From NCBI GenBank assembly GCA_050249835.1, contig JBFWPT010000012.1, positions 11,377 through 75,376 on the forward strand: DNA of 64,000 bases. The letters are read 5' to 3'. The number at the start of each line of letters is the position of its first letter. Position 1 is the stretch's first letter. This document shows positions 57,378 through 64,000 of this stretch, piece by piece. Below the pieces are notes generated by a model. It ran no database searches. It was not told the DNA's origin and worked only from the letters and a program-made list of their open reading frames with translations. Made by a program: the position numbers and the translations under genes. This DNA comes from Miltoncostaea sp050249835. Its GTDB lineage: Bacteria; Actinomycetota; Thermoleophilia; Miltoncostaeales; Miltoncostaeaceae.

Positions 57378-60300
57378 CAGGCCACCCCCTCCGGGATCGC
57401 GGACCGCCGGTCCTCCGCCACCCGTGCCGCCTCGCGGGCCGGGTCGACGAGCCCGGCCACCGGCGGGCGGCCGAGGTCGACGAGCACGGCGGCGTACCCC
57501 TCCCCTCCGCGTGGCTGCGCGGCCATGCGCCCCCAGGCGGCCGCGGCCTCGTCCAGGCGGCGCGTCGCCTCGTCGGGGTCGCCGAGCGCCACCGCGACCA
57601 GCCCCCGCACGTGCGCGATGCGCGGGACGAGCGCCTCGGGCATGTCGGCCGGCCCGACGGGCTCGAACGGCACCCGGTCGAGCTCGGCCCGCGCCGCGGC
57701 GCCGTCGCCCGCCCGTGCGAGCGCCTCCGCGAGCCGCAGCCTGGCGAGCGCCCGCGGGATGCCCACGGGGTCGGCGAGCGCGCCCTGCAGCGCCGCCGCG
57801 GCGCCGGCCGGGTCGCCGCCCTCGAGCAGCACGAGGCCCAGGTCGAACCCGGCCAGGGCGCGGTCGGCGGGGCCGCCCCGCCGGGCGGCCGCCTCGGCCG
57901 CCGCGCGGGCGTCGGCGGCGGCCTCGTCGTGGCGCCCGAGCCGCGCCAGGGCGTGCGCGCGCGCCGCCCGGATCTGCCCCTCCAGGCCCACTCCGGGCCA
58001 GGCCCACCCGCCGAGGCGGTCCGCGATCTCCACCACGTGCGGCACATCGCCGGCGCAGGCCGCGGCCGTCGCGGCGGTGAGCAGGCAGAGCGCCGCCATG
58101 TCGGGGCGGCCCGCGGCGCGCGCCAGCCCGGCCGCCCGCTCGCACGCGGCGCCCGCCGCCACCGGGTCGCCGGCGCGCAGCAGCGCCGTGCCGCGCGCGT
58201 GCTCCAGGTCGGCCTCCAGCCCGGCGTCCCCCTCGGCGCCGGGCGCCGCGCGGGCGGCGTCGGCGAGGCGCGCCGCCTCGGCCGGGTCGCCCGCGACGGC
58301 CTCGCTCCAGGCCGCCCCGGCCAGCGCCAGCAGGCGGGCCTCCGGCACCGGCAGGGCGCCGGAGTCGATCAGCGCCAGGGCCCGCCGGCTCGCCGCCAGG
58401 GCCTCGGCCGGATGGCAGAGGGTCGTGTGCAGCCAGCGACCCCGGGACGCGTGCGCCAGCGCCAGGCCGCGGGCGTCGCCCGCCTCGCGCAGGAGGTCCT
58501 CGGCGCGCCCGAACGCCTCGTCCATCGCCCCGCGGTCCGCCCGCCAGGCGTGCACCTCGGCCAGCGCCAGCAGCAACTCCGCGCGCGTGGCGCCGTCGTC
58601 CCCGGCGATCCGCGCCGCCTCCTCCAGGTACGACGCCGCCTCGTCCAGCGCCCCCAGCGCCCGGGCGTCGCGGGCGGCCTCGGCGAGGTAGGCGGTGGCG
58701 GCCCGCGGGTCGCCGCCGAGCAGGTGGTGGCGGGCGACCTCGCCCGCCCGCCGGACGCCGCCCCCGGCGAGCGCCGCCGCCAGGGCGCGGTGTGCCCGGG
58801 CCCGGCGCGCCTCGCCGATCTCGGCGTACACGGCGGCCCGCACCAGGTCGTGGGAGAACGCGAGCCGTCCGGCGCCGTCGCGCTCCAGCAGGCCCGCGCG
58901 GGCGGCCTCCGCGGCGGCCTCGGCCGCGCCGCCCGGGAGCAGGGTGGCCGCCTCGGCCGTGGCCAGGGGGCGCCCCGCGGCGGCGGCCGCGTCGACCAGC
59001 GGGCGCGCGACCTCCGGCAGCCCCGCGAGGGGGCCCCGCACCGCCGCGCGCAGGCCCTCCGCCGGGTCGCGGCCCGCGGCGGCCGCCCGCGCCGCCTCCA
59101 ACGCCAGGAGCGGGTTGCCGTCCGCGGCCCGGCCCACCGACGCGGCCGCGCGCTCCCCGATGCCGGGCGCGGCCTGGGCCACGATGCGCGCAACCGCGTC
59201 GTCCCCCAGCGGGCCGAGCACCGTCTCGTCCACCCGGCCGCGGGCGCGGGCGGCGTCGAGGGCCGCGCCGAGCGCGCCCGGGCCGTCCGCGGGCCGCCGG
59301 GTGACGACGACGAGGGCGCGGACGCCGTCCAGGCGCCCCGCCAGGTGCGCGAGCGCCGCGCAGGTGGCCGGGTCGGCCGCGTGCAGGTCCTCCAGCACCA
59401 GGAGGACGGGGGCCGCGCGGGCCGCCCAGGCGACCTCCTCCGCGGCCGCCTCGAACACCAGGATCCGCTCCGTCTCCGGGGAGGCCGCCGGCGGCCGCGC
59501 GGCCTCGGCGGGCAGGGCGGCGGGACACAGGCGGGCGAGGCCGCCGGCCCAGGTCGCGTCGTCCGGCGGCGGGGCCGCGGCCACGAGCCCCGCGACGGCC
59601 TCAGCCCACGGGGCGAGGGGCGGCGCGCCCTCCAGGCCGAGCGTGGCGCCCCGCACGACGGTCGCGCCGGCCGCGGCGGCCCCGCCGGCGAGCGCCGCGA
59701 CGAGGCGGGTCTTGCCGATGCCGGCGGGCCCCGTCACGACGACGATGCCGCCCGCGCCCGACGCCGCCGTGTCCCACGCCTCCACCAGCGCCGCCAGCTC
59801 GCGGTCGCGGCCGACGAGGGGGGTGGGGCGCGCCGCCCGCGCGGCCGGCGCCGGGGCGGGGGCCGGGGCCGCCGCGCCCGCGCGCAGGGAGCGCGCCAGC
59901 TCGCGGGTGGCGGGCGACGGGACCATGCCCAGCTCGGAGGCCAGCAGCGCCCGGAACCGCTCGTAGCCCGCGACCGCCTGCGCGCGCTCGCCGCACGCGT
60001 CGAGCAGGCGCATCAGGTCGCGGTGGGCGGCCTCGTCGAACCGCTCCTCGGCGATCGCGGCCCGGGTCCAGCGCACCGCGCCCGGCAGGTCGCCGCCGGC
60101 CTCGGCGAGCGCCGCGAGGCGGCGGAGCGCCCCGACGAGCTCCGCGCGGTGGGCGTCCTGCGCCTCCAGCGCCCACTCGTCGGCGAGGTCGGCCAGGAGG
60201 GGCCCCGCCGACGCCAGGCCGACGGCCTCCTCCAGCGCCTCCGGGTCGTCGCGGCGCGCCACGAGCCCCGCGAACCGCTCGGCGTCCACGTCCCGCGGCA

Positions 60301-60586
60301 GGTCCGCCGCGAGGCCCACGTGCGTGCGCCCCGCGTCCAGGTAGGCGGCGCCGCCCGCGGACTCCAGGGTCTCGCGCACGGCCCACAGCGCGCTGCGCAG
60401 CGAGGCGCGCGCGCTCGTGTCGAGCACGTCCGGCCAGAACAGGCCCGCGAGCCGGGCGCGCGGCCACGGCGCGGGGTGCAGCAGCAGGTGGGCGAGCACG
60501 GCCCGGGGCCGCAGACCCGGGGGCGGCGGCACCGGGCGGCCGTCGATCCACAGGCTCAGCCCTCCGAAGAGGCGGGCCGTCAGCAT
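57377..60586 (-). CDS. SARP/AfsR-type regulator with AAA ATPase and TPR-like repeats
   Basis: A 1069-residue regulator. An OmpR-like winged helix (about 1-90; LRPRAVLAHLLLHPAPWPRARLAGLFWPD) is followed by a bacterial transcriptional activation domain (about 95-245, DVDAERF and DEAAHRDLMRLL), an AAA/NACHT-type ATPase with Walker A GPAGIGKTRL near 290 and VLLVLEDLHAAD as Walker B, then about 550 residues of Ala-rich TPR-like helices. Such proteins activate operons and sense through ATP hydrolysis. ATG 60586 begins the winged helix. The divergent intergenic space holds four 11-bp direct repeats, its likely binding site. Confidence 0.93.
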   Translation of the reverse strand: MLTARLFGGLSLWIDGRPVPPPPGLRPRAVLAHLLLHPAPWPRARLAGLFWPDVLDTSARASLRSALWAVRETLESAGGAAYLDAGRTHVGLAADLPRDVDAERFAGLVARRDDPEALEEAVGLASAGPLLADLADEWALEAQDAHRAELVGALRRLAALAEAGGDLPGAVRWTRAAIAEERFDEAAHRDLMRLLDACGERAQAVAGYERFRALLASELGMVPSPATRELARSLRAGAAAPAPAPAPAARAARPTPLVGRDRELAALVEAWDTAASGAGGIVVVTGPAGIGKTRLVAALAGGAAAAGATVVRGATLGLEGAPPLAPWAEAVAGLVAAAPPPDDATWAGGLARLCPAALPAEAARPPAASPETERILVFEAAAEEVAWAARAAPVLLVLEDLHAADPATCAALAHLAGRLDGVRALVVVTRRPADGPGALGAALDAARARGRVDETVLGPLGDDAVARIVAQAAPGIGERAAASVGRAADGNPLLALEAARAAAAGRDPAEGLRAAVRGPLAGLPEVARPLVDAAAAAGRPLATAEAATLLPGGAAEAAAEAARAGLLERDGAGRLAFSHDLVRAAVYAEIGEARRARAHRALAAALAGGGVRRAGEVARHHLLGGDPRAATAYLAEAARDARALGALDEAASYLEEAARIAGDDGATRAELLLALAEVHAWRADRGAMDEAFGRAEDLLREAGDARGLALAHASRGRWLHTTLCHPAEALAASRRALALIDSGALPVPEARLLALAGAAWSEAVAGDPAEAARLADAARAAPGAEGDAGLEADLEHARGTALLRAGDPVAAGAACERAAGLARAAGRPDMAALCLLTAATAAACAGDVPHVVEIADRLGGWAWPGVGLEGQIRAARAHALARLGRHDEAAADARAAAEAAARRGGPADRALAGFDLGLVLLEGGDPAGAAAALQGALADPVGIPRALARLRLAEALARAGDGAAARAELDRVPFEPVGPADMPEALVPRIAHVRGLVAVALGDPDEATRRLDEAAAAWGRMAAQPRGGEGYAAVLVDLGRPPVAGLVDPAREAARVAEDRRSAIPEGVA

Positions 60587-60627
60587 GGCGCCAATCAGAC
60601 ACCCCTGCGGACGGCGGATCAACGCCC

Positions 60628-60671
60628 TGACGCGGGATCGACGCGGCTTTGACGCTGGCATGACGGTGGGC
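60628..60671. promoter_or_regulatory. Four 11-bp direct repeats, probable SARP operator
   Basis: TGACGCGGGAT, CGACGCGGCTT, TGACGCTGGCA and TGACGGTGGGC start at 60628, 60639, 60650 and 60661, exactly one helical turn apart. SARP proteins bind tandem heptamers at 11-bp spacing. The array lies between the SARP gene and the NTF2/CoA-transferase/nitrilase operon. Confidence 0.7.
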
Positions 60672-60716
60672 GGTCACCCTTGCCCCATCGCACGCCCCAG
60701 GACCCGAGGAGGAGCC

Positions 60717-61115
60717 GTGACCGATCCCGTCGCCCGTCTCATCGAGGCCATCGACCGCAAGGACGCCGCCGCCATCCCGGCCGTCTACGCGCCGGACGCG
60801 CGCTTCGTGGGCATGACCCCGAACACGTTCCAGGTCGCCGAGGGCCGCGACGCGGTCGCCGCCAAGGTGGCCGAGTGGTTCACGTCGTGGGGGGAGGACC
60901 CGGCCTACGCGTTCCTCGGCACGGTGCGCGAGGGCGAGCGCGCCGTGGTGGAGTTCGAGCGCACGAGCACCTACGAGGGCGCCGCGTGGGTGACCCGTCA
61001 GGCGCACGTGATGCGCGTGACGCCCGCCGGCATCGCCGACCACCGGGTCTACTGCTGCGGGCCGCGCGAGGGCACGCCCGACCTGGCGGCCCTCTACGCC
61101 GGGGTGGCGTCGTGA
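60717..61115 (+). CDS. NTF2/SnoaL-like small protein
   Basis: A 132-residue cone-shaped NTF2-like domain: N-terminal helices (VARLIEAIDRKDAAAIPAVYAPDARFVG), then a curved sheet with VVEFERTSTYEG and HVMRVTPAGIADHRVYCC. The family includes isomerases, cyclases and ligand binders; no catalytic set is evident. GTG 60717 has GAGGAGGAG upstream. First gene of a coupled three-gene operon facing the SARP regulator. Confidence 0.8.
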   Translation: MTDPVARLIEAIDRKDAAAIPAVYAPDARFVGMTPNTFQVAEGRDAVAAKVAEWFTSWGEDPAYAFLGTVREGERAVVEFERTSTYEGAAWVTRQAHVMRVTPAGIADHRVYCCGPREGTPDLAALYAGVAS

Positions 61116-62215
61116 GCGGCCCCCTGGAGGGCGTCCGGGTGGTGGACCTCACCCACCACCTGGGCGGGCCCCTCGCCACGATGGCGCTGGGCCAGCTCGG
61201 GGCGGACGTCGTGAAGGTGGAGCCCCCCGAGGGCGACGGCTGGCGCGGCGTCGACGACGTCCGGGGCGAGAGCCGCGTCTTCCACGCGGTCAACCGCGCC
61301 AAGCGCGGGATCGTGATCGACCTCTCGACGGCCGAGGGCCGCGAGGCGCTGCACCGCCTGACCGACGACGCCGACGTCGTTGTCCACTCGTTCAGCCCGG
61401 GCGTGGCCGAGCGCATCGGCGCCGGCGCGGAGGAGCTCTGCGCCCGCAACCCACGGCTCGTCCACTGCTCGCTGTCGGCGTTCGGGCCCGCCGGGCGGCG
61501 CGGCACGGACGTCGCCCTCCAGTCCGAGTCCGGGCTCGTGTCGGCGAACGGCGGGCGGCCGATGCCCGTCCCGGCGCACGACACCCTGGTCCCCTGGATC
61601 ATGGTCGCGGGCATCCTCGCCGCGCTGCTGGAGCGCGAGCGCAGCGGCCGCGGGCAGGTCGTCGAGACGTCCCTTCTGGAGGCGTCGGCGGCCCTCGCCG
61701 CCCACCGCCTCATCCGCGAGGGGTCCGGCGAGCCGCTCTTCAACCGCTTCGTCGGCGCCCTCTACCGGCCCTACGCGACCGCGGACGGGGCGATCGCGCT
61801 GGCCTGCTACGCGCCGCGCCTGCACGAGCGGTGCATCACGGCCCTCGGCCTGGGCGCCCTGCTCGACGACCCGCGCTTCGCCGACGCGCCGTCACGGGCC
61901 GCCAACTCCGGCGCGCTGGCCGAGGAGATCGGCGCGGTCCTGGCCGGCCGCACCACCGCCGAGTGGGCGGCGACGCTGCGCGAGGCCGGCCTGCCCCACG
62001 GCGAGGTCGCGGCGCCGTTCGCGCTGCTCGACCACCCGGACGCGCGGGCGATCGGCCTGGTGGCCGAGGTCGAGGACCCCGTGCTCGGCACGGAGGTCGT
62101 GACCGGCCCGCCGCTGCGGCTCTCGCGCACCCCGGCGGCCGTCGGCGGGCCCGCGCCCCGGCTGGGCGAGCACACCGCCCAGGTGCTCGGCGCGGTCGAG
62201 GGGGCGGCACGATGA
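61112..62215 (+). CDS. Class III (CaiB/BaiF) CoA-transferase family protein
   Basis: A 367-residue family III CoA transferase. GVRVVDLTHHLGGPLATM, LGADVVKVEPPEGD, RAKRGIVIDLSTAEGREAL and SLSAFGPAG are the conserved N-terminal signatures. The place of the formyl-CoA transferase nucleophile Asp carries Glu (TSLLEASAAL), a variant I recall in relatives. It may transfer CoA between carboxylic acids or be a racemase. GTG 61112 overlaps the NTF2 stop; its own stop overlaps the nitrilase ATG. Confidence 0.87.
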   Translation: MSGPLEGVRVVDLTHHLGGPLATMALGQLGADVVKVEPPEGDGWRGVDDVRGESRVFHAVNRAKRGIVIDLSTAEGREALHRLTDDADVVVHSFSPGVAERIGAGAEELCARNPRLVHCSLSAFGPAGRRGTDVALQSESGLVSANGGRPMPVPAHDTLVPWIMVAGILAALLERERSGRGQVVETSLLEASAALAAHRLIREGSGEPLFNRFVGALYRPYATADGAIALACYAPRLHERCITALGLGALLDDPRFADAPSRAANSGALAEEIGAVLAGRTTAEWAATLREAGLPHGEVAAPFALLDHPDARAIGLVAEVEDPVLGTEVVTGPPLRLSRTPAAVGGPAPRLGEHTAQVLGAVEGAAR

Positions 62216-63111
62216 GCGGCCCCTTCACGGTCGCCGTGGTGCAGGCGACGCCGGTCGTGCTCGACGCCGAGGCGACGGTCGCGAAGGCGTGCGACCTGGT
62301 GGCGGAGGCCGCGCGCTCGGGCGCCCGCCTGATCGTGCTGCCCGAGGCGTTCGTGAGCCTCTACCCCAGCTCCCGCTGGGCCCACGCCTGCGCGCGCTTC
62401 TCGCCCCTCGCCACCGAGCTGCACCGGCGGATGTGGGAGAGCGCGGTCGAGATCCCCGGCCCGCTCACCGCGCGGCTGGCCGCGGCGGCGCGCCGTGCGC
62501 GGGCCTGGGTCGCGGTCGGCGTCAACGAGCGCGACCCCGTCCGCCCCGGGACCCTCTGGAACACGCTGCTGTGGCTGTCCCCCGACGGCGAGGTGGCCCA
62601 CCGGCACCGCAAGCTCATCCCGACGATGCACGAGCGCGTCTTCTGGGGGCAGGGCCCGGGGGACGACCTGGACCCGATCGCGACCGACCTGGGCCGCCTC
62701 GGCGGGCTGATTTGCTGGGAGGCGTTCATGCCCGCGGCACGGAGCCGCCTGCACCGCGGCGGCTGCGACGTGATGGTGATGCCGACGGCCGACGACCGCG
62801 AGATCTGGCTGGCGGCGATGCGCGCCTACGGGTTCGAGGCCGGCGCGTACGTCCTGTCGCCCGTGCAGCACCTGCGCCGCGAGCACTTCCCGGCCGACTT
62901 CCCGCTCGCCGACGAGCTGGCGTCCTGCCCGGACGAGCTGCTGGCGGGCAACAGCGTCATCGTGGACCCGTCGGGCGCCGTGATCGCGGGGCCCGTGGCC
63001 GGCCGCGAGGAGATCCTGCTCGCCGAGTGCGACCCCGCGGCGATCCTGGCGGCCCGGCGGGTGTTCGACGTCGCCGGGCACTACTCGCGCCCGGACCTGG
63101 CTCCCCTGTGA
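62212..63111 (+). CDS. Nitrilase/amidase family hydrolase
   Basis: A 299-residue C-N hydrolase. The triad is E45 (LPEAF), K134 (HRKLIPT) and C168 (LICWEAF). The stretch PEAFVSLYP and the HRKLIPTMHERVFWGQG loop are those of true nitrilases (nitrile to acid plus ammonia) rather than carbamoylases. With a CoA-transferase and an NTF2-like protein in one coupled operon, I infer use of a nitrile-derived carboxylic acid. It converges with the DHFR-like gene, 1 nt between stops. Confidence 0.9.
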   Translation: MSGPFTVAVVQATPVVLDAEATVAKACDLVAEAARSGARLIVLPEAFVSLYPSSRWAHACARFSPLATELHRRMWESAVEIPGPLTARLAAAARRARAWVAVGVNERDPVRPGTLWNTLLWLSPDGEVAHRHRKLIPTMHERVFWGQGPGDDLDPIATDLGRLGGLICWEAFMPAARSRLHRGGCDVMVMPTADDREIWLAAMRAYGFEAGAYVLSPVQHLRREHFPADFPLADELASCPDELLAGNSVIVDPSGAVIAGPVAGREEILLAECDPAAILAARRVFDVAGHYSRPDLAPL

Positions 63112-63112
63112 C

Positions 63113-63664
63113 CTAGCGAACCCTGCGGAAGCGCAGGTGCGTCACGCCGCCGGCGAACTCCCGCCGCCCGGCGAGCTCCAGCGCGGTCTGGGGGACGCCG
63201 GGCGCGAAGAACGGCGTCCCGCCGCCCACGATCACCGGGTAGATGAACGGGTGGTATTCGTCGATCAGGTCCTCGCGGGCGAGCGCCGCGGCCAGCGTGG
63301 CCCCGCCCACGCCCACCACCCCGTCCTCGATCGCGCGCACCTCGTCGGCGACCGAGGCCGTCGCCATCCGCGCGTTCGGCCCGAGACCGCCGGGGGGCGG
63401 CGCGCTCGCGAAGACGACCTTCGGCAGCGCCCGCCACACCTCGGCGAAGTCCCGCTCGACCGGGCCCCGGCCCTCGTCCTCGGCGTCCCAGTAGCGCATG
63501 ACCTCGTGGAGGCGGCGGCCGCTGAGCTGCACGTCCTGCTCGCGGACGCGGTCGTTGTGGAACTGGTGCAGCTCCTCGTCGGGGGCGCCCCAGTCGAACG
63601 AGCCGTCGGGCCCGTTGACGTAGCCGTCCAGCGACATGGCCATGGAGAAGATGACGGTGCGCAC
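63113..63664 (-). CDS. Dihydrofolate reductase-like (RibD C-terminal) protein
   Basis: A 183-residue RibD_C/DHFR-fold protein: MSLDGYVNGPDGSFDW at the N-terminus, GVGGATLAAALAREDLIDEYHPFIYPVIVGGGTPFF at the NADPH and C-terminal region. This group (YyaP-like) binds NADPH but is not a housekeeping DHFR. Substrate unknown. GTG 63664 starts the first strand; TACGCT 9 nt upstream may be its -10. Confidence 0.88.
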   Translation of the reverse strand: MRTVIFSMAMSLDGYVNGPDGSFDWGAPDEELHQFHNDRVREQDVQLSGRRLHEVMRYWDAEDEGRGPVERDFAEVWRALPKVVFASAPPPGGLGPNARMATASVADEVRAIEDGVVGVGGATLAAALAREDLIDEYHPFIYPVIVGGGTPFFAPGVPQTALELAGRREFAGGVTHLRFRRVR

Positions 63665-63734
63665 GCTGGCGCGAGCGTAGCCGCGGCCCGCCTCCCGGGT
63701 CCACGGCCCGCGGTCCCGAGTCGCGCGCCGACGA

Positions 63735-63763
63735 CGACGGGCGGCCCACCGGGCCGCCCGTCG
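63735..63763 (-). terminator. 13-bp GC hairpin downstream of groL
   Basis: CGACGGGCGGCCC and GGGCCGCCCGTCG form a perfect 13-bp stem with a 3-nt loop, 35 nt beyond the groL stop. No U-tract, as usual for hairpins in this window. Confidence 0.75.
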
Positions 63764-63798
63764 CGTGGTGCTTCGCGCGCCCCCGAGGGGGCGGGCGA

Positions 63799-64000
63799 CT
63801 ACATCATCCCGCCGCCCATGCCCATGCCGCCCATGTTCGGCGACATCGACATGCCGCCGGCGGCCGGGCCCGGCTCCTCGGGCTTGTCGGCGACGACGGC
63901 CTCGGTGGTGATGATGTTCTTCGCGATCGACGCGGCGTTCTGCAGCGCCGACCGGGTCACCATCGCCGGGTCGATGATCCCCGCCTTCACCAGGTCCACG
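63799..64000 (-). CDS. groL: Chaperonin GroEL, C-terminal fragment (continues past right edge)
   Basis: The last 67 residues of the 60-kDa chaperonin: DLVKAGIIDPAMVTRSALQN, the equatorial-domain segment, then AASIAKNIITTEAVVADKP and a Gly-Met-rich tail (GGMGMGGGMM) that projects into the folding chamber. The rest lies beyond the window. No groES is visible, which does not exclude one further along. Confidence 0.96.
   Translation of the reverse strand, partial: VDLVKAGIIDPAMVTRSALQNAASIAKNIITTEAVVADKPEEPGPAAGGMSMSPNMGGMGMGGGMM

Noticed and set aside
57611..60652. Open plus-strand frame of about 1000 codons opposite the SARP regulator
   Set aside because: Arg/Gly/Ala-rich shadow of a gene with clear winged-helix, P-loop and TPR signatures on the other strand.

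Overview
The window is one contiguous piece of a very GC-rich (third codon positions almost always G or C) actinobacterial chromosome. I infer Actinomycetota, plausibly a deep branch such as Thermoleophilia. The reasons are the codon bias, many GTG starts, the SufR/SufB-D-Rieske-C-S-U-T-A order, a SARP/AfsR regulator, GuaB3, secreted PD40/TolB-like proteins and probable leaderless transcripts. No rRNA, tRNA, CRISPR array, insertion sequence or integrase was seen. All 64 kb is densely coding; the only gene-free stretch over 300 bp is 12214-12532.

Layout. 1-5.9 kb: a Ser/Thr kinase (cut by the left edge) behind a PAAR-like spike-tip protein, a divergent NarL-type response regulator coupled to a secreted TolB/IPT protein, a SufR-like Fe-S regulator and a secreted repeat protein. 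6.0-12.2 kb: a complete SUF iron-sulfur operon. 12.5-21.4 kb: two divergent alpha/beta hydrolases, a block of cell-wall hydrolases (M23, active NlpC/P60, a NlpC/P60 protein lacking its catalytic Cys, M15), an RNB nuclease, a PduO-type cobalamin adenosyltransferase and a CAP protein. 21.5-31.2 kb: the conserved rplM-rpsI-glmM-glmS-acpS-nnr-alr string ending in a CCA-transferase/HD enzyme, interrupted by a Cys-rich MarR regulator and a divergent CxxC thioredoxin-like gene. 31.2-35.1 kb: small zinc-motif and S4 proteins, a Vgb-like propeller, and a gene with relaxed codon use bracketed by a 27-bp direct repeat. 35.1-45 kb: an HTH-citrate synthase divergent from a DRE-TIM acyltransferase, an FAD monooxygenase, guaA, a beta-CASP nuclease, a PD40/RTX protein and guaB3. 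45-53.6 kb: a PfkB kinase, a PBP-type carboxypeptidase, an isochorismatase-like pseudoenzyme, pyrF, an AEC transporter and three minor-pilin-like genes. 53.7-64 kb: a GH15 glucoamylase/trehalase, a G6PDH, a SRPBCC protein coupled to a large SARP-AAA-TPR regulator, a divergent NTF2/CoA-transferase/nitrilase operon, a DHFR-like protein and the 3' end of groL.

How the parts work together. The best candidate regulatory unit is the SARP regulator (57377-60586) and the operon it faces. Between them lie four direct repeats in exact 11-bp register, which is the geometry of SARP operators. A second theme is initiation. At least eleven genes have a TANNNT hexamer 6-8 nt before the start codon, consistent with leaderless mRNAs, and this decides several starts. 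Two secreted-protein genes appear to start at CTG, and glmM has no recognisable start codon in front of its conserved N-terminus. The most island-like segment is 33757-35144.
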